DNA from: Actinomycetes bacterium
GTDB lineage: Bacteria; Planctomycetota; Phycisphaerae; JAACET01
Direction: 5' to 3'
Length of the DNA stretch: 6,934 nt
NCBI GenBank assembly: GCA_030631725.1
Contig: DAOVKO010000111.1
Coordinates: 1 to 6,934 of the forward strand
Part shown: positions 1 through 6,404 of the stretch, piece after piece
How the letters are laid out: the number at the start of each line of letters is the position of its first letter
Numbering within the stretch: the first letter of the stretch is position 1
Made by a program: the position numbers and the translations under genes
The notes under the pieces: generated by a model
What the model saw: the letters and a program-made list of their open reading frames with translations, nothing else
Database searches by the model: none
Told to the model about the DNA's origin: nothing

Positions 1-881
1 ACGTCTCGGCGGTAGAGCTCTTGGCGGGTTCCGAGGATAACGCTATTGTCGCCGGGGCAGATGCGGGTTACGTAAAGGGGCTCGGTGGAGGCGATGCCGA
101 GTCCGCGGCGCTGGCCGAGGGTGTAATTGAAGATACTCTGGGGTTGGCCGAGGACCTTGCCGCCCGAATCAAGTATGGGGCCTGGACGCGGAGCCGCTTG
201 CGAGCCCAGAGCATCTCGGTAGTTGCCCTGGCCGGCGAAACACAACTCCATGCTGTCGGGCCTGTCGGCAACATCAAGCCCTTTTGTGCTGGCCAAGCTG
301 CGAACCTTTTGCTTGGTGAGCTCTCCGAGAGGCAGGACGAGCCGGTCGAGCCGATGGGGAGGGATTCCGTGGAGAAAGTAGCTTTGGTCTCTGGAGTTGT
401 CATTGGAGCGAGCAAGACAGGTATGGCCGTTGGACTGGATGAGGCGGGCATAGTGACCGGTGGCTAGGTGGCTGATGCCGAAGGTAGCTTCCAGGAAGTC
501 CCAGACCAGAGAGAACTTCAGGAAGCTGTTGCAGTCGACGCAGGGGCAGGGGGTGGCGCCATGGTTGTAGGCATGGCGGAAAGGTTCGATGACGAGCTTT
601 TCAAAAGCTTGCTCCACGTCCAGAAAGTAGTGGTTGATACCCAACTGTCCACAGAGCAGGGCGGCCTGGGCTCCGCAGCAGGCGTTCAGTCGAGTGCACT
701 GTTGGGCGACGGGAATTTTCATGGTGATCCCGAGGACGCTCCAGCCGGCGTCTTTGAGGAGCATGGCGGTAACAGTGCTGTCGACACCGCCGCTCATGAG
801 CACGACAATCTGCCTGGCCCGGGGCTGGGCAGTCCAAGGCTCAAAAGTCGGCGGAAAGAGTTTTATCTTGGTATTATCCAT
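1..881 (-). CDS. mnmA: tRNA-specific 2-thiouridylase MnmA (3' end beyond window)
   Basis: Uses ATP and sulfur relayed from a cysteine desulfurase to make the 2-thio group on U34 of tRNAs for Lys, Glu and Gln, in the cytoplasm. Read from ATG at 881, 293 complete codons are visible. The ATP pyrophosphatase P-loop SGGVDS is at residues 30-35. The first catalytic cysteine region, PCPCVDCNSFLKF, is at 111-123, with C117 aligned to E. coli C102. ATGHYAR is at 140-146, RDQSYFL at 164-170, the second catalytic cysteine C214 in MELCFAG, and YTLGQRRGLGI at 253-263. E. coli MnmA is about 368 aa, so roughly 70-80 C-terminal codons (part of the beta-barrel domain) lie left of base 1. About 20 extra residues precede the P-loop. 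Extra cysteines (C68, C69, C112, C114) resemble the cysteine-rich members of the family. It starts 13 bp after the kinase-like gene and has no clear Shine-Dalgarno, so translation may depend on the upstream gene. Confidence 0.95.
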   Translation of the reverse strand, partial: MDNTKIKLFPPTFEPWTAQPRARQIVVLMSGGVDSTVTAMLLKDAGWSVLGITMKIPVAQQCTRLNACCGAQAALLCGQLGINHYFLDVEQAFEKLVIEPFRHAYNHGATPCPCVDCNSFLKFSLVWDFLEATFGISHLATGHYARLIQSNGHTCLARSNDNSRDQSYFLHGIPPHRLDRLVLPLGELTKQKVRSLASTKGLDVADRPDSMELCFAGQGNYRDALGSQAAPRPGPILDSGGKVLGQPQSIFNYTLGQRRGLGIASTEPLYVTRICPGDNSVILGTRQELYRRD

Positions 882-894
882 ATCCAGGGCGATG

Positions 895-1782
895 CTAGTA
901 GTGCGGTGAGTTGATGTCTCTGAAGCCGCGTTGGCCGGCTTTGCGGACAATTCGTTTTATGAACCTCTTCTGGTTATGGTAGTGATTCGGGCTGGGAAAA
1001 ACACGTTTGAACAGCCTGAGACGATCGGTACTGCTGAAAATCTCCAAGGACAGGGAACGGTGCAAGACGGAAAGGGGTTTGACAAGATGGCGAGTCCGGA
1101 GCCGACTGACCAAACGGGCCCGCCCGACATCGATGAGAGCGAAGTCGAAAGAATTGTCGTCCCGGCTGAGGAAAATGTGTTTAGAAGATAAAGTGGGATT
1201 GACTACCTGGGCTTCGATTAGTTGACCCAGCAGGCGGGCCAGGGTATCGATAACTCGACGTTTGAGGCTGGTAAAGGCTTGGGGGTGGAGGCGGCGCTGC
1301 AGGTAAGCCTCGTAGAGCAGGTTGCTAAGAGGCACATAGCCGCTGAGTTCGGCGGTGAGCAGGGCTGATTCACCGGCAAAAGGACCGCTGCGTTTTTCGA
1401 TGAGGGCAATGGGTGCGGCAACAGGTATTCCAGCAGCGGCCAAGTTGAGATTGGCGGTCCAGTTTCTGCCGGGAACGGTCCGGGCCCCTTCGAGCCAACA
1501 CTTTATAGTTCTAGATAAGGAAGAGGAGCGACAGATCTTGCGATAAGCTTTTATCTTATGGTTGCCTAAGAGGACCCTGTCGACAGTACGGTCGCAGACT
1601 CCGCGGTCATAATGCTTTTTGACAGGGCTATGATTGGAAAGATTCAGCAGGGCGTCGCCTTGGAGCAGGCCGTTCTCTTTCAAGAATGGCAGATACTTCC
1701 GATTGACCAGCAGGCGAACGGGCCAATCTGCCAAGATGACCTCGACTTCTATGGGTTCTGCAATTACGGGATTCGGAATCAT
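895..1782 (-). CDS. LPS-kinase (Kdo/WaaP) fold protein, probable pseudokinase
   Basis: A 295-aa protein with the layout of the Kdo/WaaP lipopolysaccharide kinase family. Visible elements: a beta3-like lysine strand, IKAYRK (K78); a helix-C-like stretch ending in AAAGIPVAAPIALIE (115-129); a hinge-like strand SALLTAELSG (139-148); a catalytic-loop region at 193-205; and the DFG-equivalent LIDVGRARL (216-224, D218). Active members carry HxDLxxxHIL in the catalytic loop; here it reads NPTLSSKHIF, so the His and the catalytic Asp are N195 and T197. The helix-C Glu of the usual REW motif appears to be N107. Lys and the metal-binding Asp remain, so nucleotide binding is possible but phosphotransfer is doubtful. 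The ATG lies 2 bp after the stop of the exported gene (TGAAAATG), indicating translational coupling. No signal peptide or membrane segment is seen, so it is probably cytoplasmic. Substrate unknown; the family assignment rests on motif pattern only. Confidence 0.72.
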   Translation of the reverse strand: MIPNPVIAEPIEVEVILADWPVRLLVNRKYLPFLKENGLLQGDALLNLSNHSPVKKHYDRGVCDRTVDRVLLGNHKIKAYRKICRSSSLSRTIKCWLEGARTVPGRNWTANLNLAAAGIPVAAPIALIEKRSGPFAGESALLTAELSGYVPLSNLLYEAYLQRRLHPQAFTSLKRRVIDTLARLLGQLIEAQVVNPTLSSKHIFLSRDDNSFDFALIDVGRARLVSRLRTRHLVKPLSVLHRSLSLEIFSSTDRLRLFKRVFPSPNHYHNQKRFIKRIVRKAGQRGFRDINSPHY

Positions 1783-1784
1783 TT

Positions 1785-3077
1785 TCAGTGCTCATGGGCG
1801 TTCGTTGGTTTTGGATTATCCGCGAGTGGTAGAACGGGAGCAGGTGGCAATGGACCGGAATATAGTTTGCAGGTATCTGCTAAGATAGACCAGTAGGTCA
1901 GGGCGTTTAGAACGCCGCTGGCGGGCAGGATTTGCACGTCGTAGCCCGGAACCTTTACGCAGGCGTCGGGCAGGGGCCAGCCGGGTTTGATGTAGATGAT
2001 ATTCTCTGCCGGCTCGGGGGGATCACCGGGCTGGACACTGTTATAGACGAACTTCATGCCCGATGCTTTGGCCTGTTGGATTATCGGCTTTGGCGCCTGT
2101 TGATAGCTCAAGCCGATTACGAGCATCTCTTTGTGCGGTGTTGGCTCAATGCCTTTCTGGCCGATATTATAAAGGGTCCGATTGAATCGCTGTGGTGCGC
2201 GAGGGTCCTGCAGATGACCCGGAAACAGATGTGAGATCTGCAGAACGGTAACGTTCTGAGTGGGGGTGGCTTTGAACCACCGGGCTGCCTGGTGTATCTG
2301 GGCAATCTGCTTGGTGCGCAAGGATTCGAGGGCTGTGTCAATGACATCCAAATACCGCGTGCCTAAAACTCCGGCTTTGATGGGGGCAATTTGAAAATCG
2401 TCATGGAATGTTTGCCCCTTGTACTTTTGGCCCCGCTTCCTTCCGCCGGGCAGCCCATAGCTCATGTAGTGTATAGGCATCTTACCGGCCCGAGTGCAGG
2501 CGGCGGTGAGCTCACCGGTCCAGAGCCAGAGATTGATGACGTTGAGCACAGTGTCGGCAGGGATTAGTTTTGGTTGGCCGGAGACCGTAACAACAAGACC
2601 AGAGTGTGGTAAATTCTCAATCAGCCAGGCGGGTGTGGGGGGTTGCGGGTCTTGCCGGGTCCTGGAAGCAAAGGCGACTACGTATATGCCCTGCGACTGC
2701 CAAGCCTTGATCTTCTGGAGATCCTGAGGGTTGAGGGTTCCCGGGACTGCATAAAGCACAACATCGCCGGTAGTTGGAGTTGACGTGCCGATAAGCCGAA
2801 GGCTCATCAATCCACCGGCCCGACCGTTAGCTTCTCCATCGAAGCCGGGCTGTCGTCCGGCGGCCCAGATGTTGCCTCCGGCAAGCAGATTTTTGGAGGC
2901 CTGTTCGGCTGAGGCAGTAATGTGGGGCAGATTTGATCGCGTTTGAGCCAGCCCCTGTCTGATAAGGTCGAGGTAAGCTACTGCGCCAGATGGTTGTTGT
3001 TCTTGGGCGCAAAGTCTGGTTGAGAACAGGACGACCACGATCAGTCGTATGATCCAATGGGCGGGTCCAAATTTCAT
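1785..3077 (-). CDS. Exported protein with two tandem SIS-like halves, function unknown
   Basis: A 430-aa product. The frame stays open further upstream, but I chose ATG at 3077: it has GGAG 7 bases before it, lies 19 bp after the prfA stop, and opens a signal peptide (hydrophobic stretch IIRLIVVVLF at residues 9-18, likely cleavage after LCA at 24). The mature part is two similar halves, about 35-200 and 242-405. Each starts with YLD(L/V)I plus a helix, has a central beta strand followed by a helix (GDVVLYAVPG... at 104 on; EMLVIGLS... at 317 on), and ends with (I/L)PAxxVLNxxxxxW (from 172 and 384). The first half also has an LLAGGNIWAAGR-type strand-turn (64-75) like the opening of a SIS (sugar isomerase) domain. 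SIS proteins are normally cytoplasmic sugar-phosphate binders, so export is odd. A proline-rich tail follows (409-430). The SIS relationship is inferred from pattern; no function is assigned. Confidence 0.8.
   Translation of the reverse strand: MKFGPAHWIIRLIVVVLFSTRLCAQEQQPSGAVAYLDLIRQGLAQTRSNLPHITASAEQASKNLLAGGNIWAAGRQPGFDGEANGRAGGLMSLRLIGTSTPTTGDVVLYAVPGTLNPQDLQKIKAWQSQGIYVVAFASRTRQDPQPPTPAWLIENLPHSGLVVTVSGQPKLIPADTVLNVINLWLWTGELTAACTRAGKMPIHYMSYGLPGGRKRGQKYKGQTFHDDFQIAPIKAGVLGTRYLDVIDTALESLRTKQIAQIHQAARWFKATPTQNVTVLQISHLFPGHLQDPRAPQRFNRTLYNIGQKGIEPTPHKEMLVIGLSYQQAPKPIIQQAKASGMKFVYNSVQPGDPPEPAENIIYIKPGWPLPDACVKVPGYDVQILPASGVLNALTYWSILADTCKLYSGPLPPAPVLPLADNPKPTNAHEH
1863..2354 (-). repeat. 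Second SIS-like half of the exported protein (protein-level repeat)
   Basis: Residues 242-405. It opens with YLDVIDTAL and closes with LPASGVLNALTYW and a cysteine (C403). The corresponding points in the first half are YLDLIRQGL, IPADTVLNVINLW and C194. The duplication is old: similarity is at protein level only, and I see no matching DNA blocks. Confidence 0.55.
2478..2975 (-). repeat. First SIS-like half of the exported protein (protein-level repeat)
   Basis: Residues 35-200. This is the more SIS-like half. A leading helix is followed by the strand-turn LLAGGNIWAAGR, then GDVVLYAVPG, a helix (LQKIKAWQSQG) and a strand (IYVVAFAS), the usual alternating order of a SIS Rossmann-like sheet. 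The Ser/Thr-rich phosphate-binding loop of active SIS isomerases is not obvious. Confidence 0.5.
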
Positions 3078-3084
3078 GACATAT

Positions 3085-3088
3085 CTCC
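3085..3088 (-). promoter_or_regulatory. Ribosome binding site that fixes the exported-protein start
   Basis: GGAG on the minus strand, 7 bases before ATG 3077. The same 7-base spacing is seen before prfA, rpmE and the polyprenyl synthase. It supports starting at the signal peptide rather than at an upstream ATG inside prfA. Confidence 0.7.
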
Positions 3089-3096
3089 GAAAAGAA

Positions 3097-4191
3097 TTAG
3101 AGGTTTTCCAAACGCTGCTGACGGTCGTGGGCTTCAAGGGCGTCGAGGAGAGTATCGAGATCACCGGCGATGATGCGGTCGAGGCTGTAAAGGTCGAGAT
3201 TGATGCGATGGTCGCTGAGGCGGTTTTGGGGGAAATTGTAGGTTCGGATTCGCTGGGAGCGGTCGCCGGAGCCAATCATATTGCGGCGGGTGGATTCGCG
3301 CTGGGCTCGCTTTATGGATTCGAAGTGATCGAAGAGGCGTGATTTGAGGATTCGCCAGGCCTTGGCCCGATTCTTGTGCTGGGATTTTTCATCCTGCATA
3401 GAAACAGTGATTCCGGTGGACAGGTGGGTGAGCCTGATGGCAGAGGAGACTTTATTGACGTTCTGTCCCCCGGGACCGCTGGCCCGGAAGACATCCTCGC
3501 GAACTTCGTCGGGCTTGATATCGATATCGAGCTTTTCGGGTTCGGGCAGAACGGCCACGGTGGCGGCGGAGGTGTGAATTCGACCCTGGGCCTCGGTAAC
3601 CGGGACGCGCTGGACGCGGTGACCGCCGCCCTCGTAGGCCAATCGCCCATAGGCGCCGGGACCAGTAAGGGAAAAGATGACTTCGCGGAATCCGCCCAGA
3701 TCGGTGGGAGAGAAATGGATGAGTTCGGTTTTCCAGGACTGGCTCTCGGCATATCGAGTGTACATCTGGTAGAGGTCTCTAGCGAAGAGAGCGGCTTCTT
3801 CACCACCGGTTCCGGCCCGGATTTCCATGATGCAGGAATCGACGTCCAACTGCTGCTCAGTCAGCAGGGCCCGCTTGAGCTGCTCGACAGCCTGGGCGGT
3901 GAGAGCTTGAAGCTCAGGCAATTCCTCTTGGGCTAACTGGAGCAACTCCGGGTCGGAATCTTTGCCGTCAGTGATTTGGCGGGCCTCTTGGAGGGCTTGG
4001 GCAGCCTGCTTGTAATTGCCGTAGAGCTCGACGAGCTTGTCAAGGCGTCCCCGCTCCTTGGAAAGCTCGACCAGACGCAGATGGTCACAGGCCACCTCGG
4101 GCTTGGCCATCTGGAGCTCAAGCTCGGCGTGGCGAGCGGTGAACTCTTCCAGACGAAGCACAAGGTTTTCGCTCAGCGATTCCGCGGTCAT
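3097..4191 (-). CDS. prfA: Peptide chain release factor 1
   Basis: Recognises UAA and UAG stop codons in the ribosomal A site and triggers release of the finished chain. At 364 aa it is full length (E. coli RF1 is 360). The N-terminal half is a charged helical region. Then come EIRAGTGGEEAALF (123-136), the class I release factor core GGGHRVQRVP (188-197), the stop-codon tripeptide PVT at 197-199 (RF1 type PxT, not the SPF of RF2), and the universally conserved GGQ at 241-243 within SGPGGQNVNK. The C-terminus has the usual TYNFPQNRLSDHRI segment (317-330). ATG 4191 has GGAG 7 bases upstream (4199-4202). It lies 112 bp after rpmE, behind a terminator-like hairpin, and leads the downstream gene by 19 bp. 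prmC, the methyltransferase that modifies the GGQ glutamine and often follows prfA, is not in the operon. Confidence 0.98.
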   Translation of the reverse strand: MTAESLSENLVLRLEEFTARHAELELQMAKPEVACDHLRLVELSKERGRLDKLVELYGNYKQAAQALQEARQITDGKDSDPELLQLAQEELPELQALTAQAVEQLKRALLTEQQLDVDSCIMEIRAGTGGEEAALFARDLYQMYTRYAESQSWKTELIHFSPTDLGGFREVIFSLTGPGAYGRLAYEGGGHRVQRVPVTEAQGRIHTSAATVAVLPEPEKLDIDIKPDEVREDVFRASGPGGQNVNKVSSAIRLTHLSTGITVSMQDEKSQHKNRAKAWRILKSRLFDHFESIKRAQRESTRRNMIGSGDRSQRIRTYNFPQNRLSDHRINLDLYSLDRIIAGDLDTLLDALEAHDRQQRLENL

Positions 4192-4239
4192 ATCTGCACT
4201 CCAATCGAGCGGCAGGGCTCCGTGTCTTCAACATAGGGC

Positions 4240-4286
4240 AAAACAAAGACGCCACGGTCAGGAGATCAAACCAGAGCCGCGGCGTC
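4240..4286 (-). terminator. Rho-independent terminator-like hairpin after rpmE
   Basis: On the minus strand GACGCCGCGG (4286-4277) pairs with CCGTGGCGTC (4257-4248), 10 bp with one G-T wobble and a 19-nt loop. It is followed by TTTGTTTT (4247-4240). It sits 17 bp after the rpmE stop and before prfA. The long loop and the G in the T-run suggest partial termination or attenuation, which would let L31 be made in excess over the prfA operon. Confidence 0.65.
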
Positions 4287-4303
4287 AGATCGGGTAACGG
4301 TAT

Positions 4304-4570
4304 CTACTTTTTGTCTTCGGATTGGTCCTTTTCGTCGGTTTTGTCTGAGTTTTTGGAGACAGGGGCAGCACCTTTCCAGTTGTACTTGCGCTGGAACTTT
4401 TCGATCCGGCCGGCCGAGTCGACATACTTCTGCTTGCCGGTATAGAAGGGATGGCACTTGCCGCAGACCTCGACGACGATCTTCTCCTTGGTGGAGCGAG
4501 TAACGAAAGTCTCGCCACAACCACAAGTTACGGTGGCTTCGACATACTTGGGATGGACATCTTTCTTCAT
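4304..4570 (-). CDS. rpmE: 50S ribosomal protein L31, zinc-binding type
   Basis: A component of the large ribosomal subunit that bridges to the 30S head. The start is set at ATG 4570 (MKKDVHPKY, the usual L31 beginning), with GGGAG at 4578-4582, 7 bases upstream. In-frame ATGs at 4591 and 4576 would place the start before or on top of this site. The product is 88 aa. The zinc ribbon is complete: C16, C18, C36 and C39 (CGC...CGKC), so this is the C+ type, followed by HPFYTGKQKYVDSAGRIEKFQRKY (40-63). Most L31 proteins end near residue 70; this one adds a Lys/Asp/Glu/Ser-rich tail to residue 88 ending EDKK, probably disordered. It is transcribed from the strong promoter at 4595-4623 with a leader of about 18 nt. 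Confidence 0.96.
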   Translation of the reverse strand: MKKDVHPKYVEATVTCGCGETFVTRSTKEKIVVEVCGKCHPFYTGKQKYVDSAGRIEKFQRKYNWKGAAPVSKNSDKTDEKDQSEDKK

Positions 4571-4594
4571 AATCATACTCCCAGAATCCAAGGA

Positions 4595-4623
4595 ATTCTA
4601 TCGGTCAGGCAGGTGAAGGTCAA
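4595..4623 (-). promoter_or_regulatory. Sigma70-type promoter of rpmE
   Basis: TTGACC (-35, 4623-4618), a 17-bp spacer, and TAGAAT (-10, 4600-4595): one mismatch in each hexamer. Predicted transcription starts near 4588, a short distance before the GGGAG site. Confidence 0.75.
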
Positions 4624-4662
4624 GAGGAAAAATCTTAGCCAAGGCGAGCCGGGGGCGAGAGC

Positions 4663-4691
4663 TTGAGAGTTTGGGTTGGTTAGCCTAGAAT
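4663..4691 (+). promoter_or_regulatory. Sigma70-type promoter of the polyprenyl synthase gene
   Basis: TTGAGA (4663-4668), a 17-bp spacer, and TAGAAT (4686-4691). The predicted start is near 4698, giving a leader of about 50 nt before ATG 4747. It faces away from the rpmE promoter, with the two -35 boxes 39 bp apart. Confidence 0.65.
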
Positions 4692-4746
4692 GAAGGCTGT
4701 ATGGCCTGATTTGGGCGGATGGCAGGAACCATTGGAAAGATGAAAA

Positions 4747-5754
4747 ATGACCAAGCAACCAAGCGATAAACTGATGTCCTATACCCCGGTGGCCCTGCAG
4801 ATGTACGATGTCCTCGCGGAGGACATGGAGAGAGTACGTGAACTTTTCGGGCAGGAACTGCAGAGTAATCTGCCGCTGGTCAACGAGCGAATTGAACAGG
4901 TGGGAAAATTCCGAGGCAAGATGCTGCGTCCGTGTCTGGTACTGCTATGCGGGCGGGCCTGCGGTCCTGTGGGGCACAGCCATCATATCGTGGCAGCGGC
5001 GGTCGAGATGATTCACATGGCGGCCTTGATTCACGACGACGTTCTCGATGAGTCCCAGGTCCGCAGGCGCGGAGCTACGCTGAATGAACTCTACGGCAAC
5101 GAGACGGCGATATTGGCGGGCGACTTTCTTCTGAGCCACACCTTTAGCCTCTGCAGCCAATTAAGATCCCAAAGACTTTGCAGCATAATCGCATCGACCA
5201 CCAACATGGTGTGCGAAGGTGAGATAATGCAGGTGGCTCACAAGGAGGACTGGGAGCTGAGGGAAGAGAAATATCTGGAGATAATCTCGCGCAAGACGGC
5301 GAGCCTGTGTGGGACTTGCTGTCGTTTGGGCGTGGAGTGCTCGGCAGAGTCGGCAGAGTTGGCCCGGGTGATGGATGATTACGGCTGTGCTCTGGGGATG
5401 GCCTTTCAAATTACCGACGATTTACTGGACCTGCTGGGCAGCGAACCGGTGGTGGGCAAGACTCTGAGTCGGGACTTTCTCCAAGGAAAATTGACTTTGC
5501 CTTTGATTAGAGCACGGGACCGGCTCAGTGGTGCTGGGCGAAAGGAGTTGATGGAGCTTATAAGTGGGACATGCCCGGAAGATTTGGACCGGCTACGCAA
5601 TGTACTTAGCGATTGCGGGAGTATTGATTCGGTTGAGAAGACGGCTCAGGACTACATCGAACGGGCTGTGGAAAAGCTGACCGTTCTGCCGGCCGGGACT
5701 GAGCGGGAGGCCTTGGAGAAGATAGCCAGGTTTGTCGTCGAGCGGCACACCTAG
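4747..5754 (+). CDS. Long-chain polyprenyl diphosphate synthase (trans-isoprenyl, IspB/HepT/SdsA family)
   Basis: Condenses isopentenyl diphosphate onto an allylic diphosphate to build an all-trans polyprenyl chain, most likely the side chain of a respiratory quinone; cytoplasmic or membrane-associated. At 335 aa it has normal family length. Motifs in order: GKMLRP (57-62, diphosphate-binding K58 and R61), first Asp-rich motif DDVLD (97-101) with the following VRRRG, GNETAILAGDFLLS (117-130), RKT (182-184), second Asp-rich motif QITDDLLD (221-228), and GKTLSRDFLQGKLTLPLI (237-254). Small residues (A92, A93) ahead of the first DDxxD, where short-chain enzymes carry bulky aromatics, point to a long product; the exact length cannot be read from sequence. 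ATG 4747 is supported by GGAAAG at 4734-4739, 7 bases upstream. It is monocistronic in this window and converges with the tRNA-Gly gene, 57 bp away. No clear terminator follows. Confidence 0.93.
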   Translation: MTKQPSDKLMSYTPVALQMYDVLAEDMERVRELFGQELQSNLPLVNERIEQVGKFRGKMLRPCLVLLCGRACGPVGHSHHIVAAAVEMIHMAALIHDDVLDESQVRRRGATLNELYGNETAILAGDFLLSHTFSLCSQLRSQRLCSIIASTTNMVCEGEIMQVAHKEDWELREEKYLEIISRKTASLCGTCCRLGVECSAESAELARVMDDYGCALGMAFQITDDLLDLLGSEPVVGKTLSRDFLQGKLTLPLIRARDRLSGAGRKELMELISGTCPEDLDRLRNVLSDCGSIDSVEKTAQDYIERAVEKLTVLPAGTEREALEKIARFVVERHT

Positions 5755-5811
5755 CTTGCGGTGCAGACATCAAATAGGGGGGTTTTCTCAGCAAACGCTG
5801 GAAATAACAAG

Positions 5812-5882
5812 AGCGGGCGATGGGAATCGAACCCACATAGTCGGCTTGGAAGGCCGATGCTCTACCATTGAGCTACGCCCGC
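5812..5882 (-). tRNA. tRNA-Gly(UCC)
   Basis: A complete 71-nt cloverleaf on the minus strand. The acceptor stem GCGGGCG/CGCCCGC is perfectly paired (5882-5876 with 5819-5813). The D arm has GCTC/GAGC. The anticodon stem TCGGC/GCCGA encloses loop CTTCCAA, anticodon TCC (plus positions 5848-5850). The T arm is TGGGT/CCCA-type around TTCGATT. The discriminator base is T, and CCA is not encoded, so it must be added by CCA-adding enzyme. No obvious promoter or terminator next to it. Confidence 0.96.
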
Positions 5883-6083
5883 GGAGGCCAAATCAACAAT
5901 TCCGCGGCTACAACGACATTGGAACACAGAGTTTACACCCCACAACCATGCCGGTCAATGGCCTGCTGAGTTACCTTGGCGAGCCGCCTTTTTAGACTGC
6001 CCGAAGGAAAGGATGAGCCCACTTGCGGGCACTTCGCGCCGTCAAACCGCTATCAGAGTGAGGGGGTATTTACCGGACTTTTA

Positions 6084-6284
6084 GAGACTGTAGCAAGCTT
6101 GTCGGGAGAAACGCTTCATTTGAGTATGGTGGCCTTTGGGCGAAAACCGGCATTTTCTGTCAAGCCACGAAGATGAAGGCACATATGGACTGAAACAGCA
6201 AACATTGGAAAGAATAATATACCAGTAAGCTCTTTATTTATTGGATGTTACAGAAATATTACCCGCTTACCCTGCTACAGTCTC
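6084..6284. repeat. Exact 12-bp inverted repeat spanning 201 bp
   Basis: GAGACTGTAGCA at 6084-6095 is the exact reverse complement of TGCTACAGTCTC at 6273-6284. The match stops sharply on both sides, and I see no target-site duplication outside it. It could be the ends of a small non-autonomous element, paired protein-binding sites, or chance. Confidence 0.4.
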
Positions 6285-6310
6285 CAGTTATTCCCCCATT
6301 TTGGAGCGAA

Positions 6311-6340
6311 TTCCTTTCCATTTGCTTCCATTCCGTTCCA
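6311..6340. repeat. Degenerate pentanucleotide array (TTCCA-type, six units)
   Basis: Six back-to-back 5-mers: TTCCT, TTCCA, TTTGC, TTCCA, TTCCG, TTCCA. Five of the six begin with TTCC in strict 5-bp register. Lies 67 bp left of the tRNA-Pro fragment. Confidence 0.7.
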
Positions 6341-6379
6341 CATGCTGAAAGAACTGCCAAGAGCATAACTTCTTATAAA

Positions 6380-6404
6380 TTCCACTCTTTTCCACTCAAT
6401 TCCT
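6380..6404. repeat. 10-bp-phased TTCCACTC array beside the tRNA-Pro fragment
   Basis: TTCCACTC at 6380-6387 and 6390-6397, then TTCCT at 6400: TTCC recurs every 10 bp, one helical turn. It abuts the 3' end of the tRNA-Pro fragment (6407), the place where arm-type sites of a tyrosine recombinase often lie. Confidence 0.6.

Noticed and set aside
21..914. Two adjoining plus-strand open frames of 148 codons each
   Set aside because: They are antisense to mnmA, whose minus-strand frame carries all the family motifs; they have no recognisable domain.
3078..3275. N-terminal extension of the exported-protein frame (to ATG 3275)
   Set aside because: It lies wholly inside prfA in another frame, is Ser/Thr/Pro-rich shadow sequence, and the start at 3077 has both a ribosome binding site and a signal peptide.
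4571..4591. Longer rpmE start at ATG 4591 (or 4576)
   Set aside because: It would add residues absent from L31 proteins and the GGGAG site lies downstream of 4591; the canonical MKKD start at 4570 fits.
5755..5811. Possible terminator between the polyprenyl synthase and tRNA-Gly
   Set aside because: CAGC-AAAC-GCTG is only a 4-bp stem and neither strand has a following T-run.
5978..5993. GGCG-AGC-CGCC followed by five T, plus strand
   Set aside because: A 4-bp stem is too weak for a confident terminator, and no plus-strand gene ends near it (the polyprenyl synthase stops over 200 bp upstream, beyond a tRNA gene).
6001..6034. GCCC-ACTTGC-GGGC small hairpin
   Set aside because: Four pairs, no T-run, no neighbouring gene; expected by chance.
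5976..6176. 66-codon plus-strand frame
   Set aside because: No ribosome binding site, no family resemblance, and it crosses one arm of the inverted repeat.
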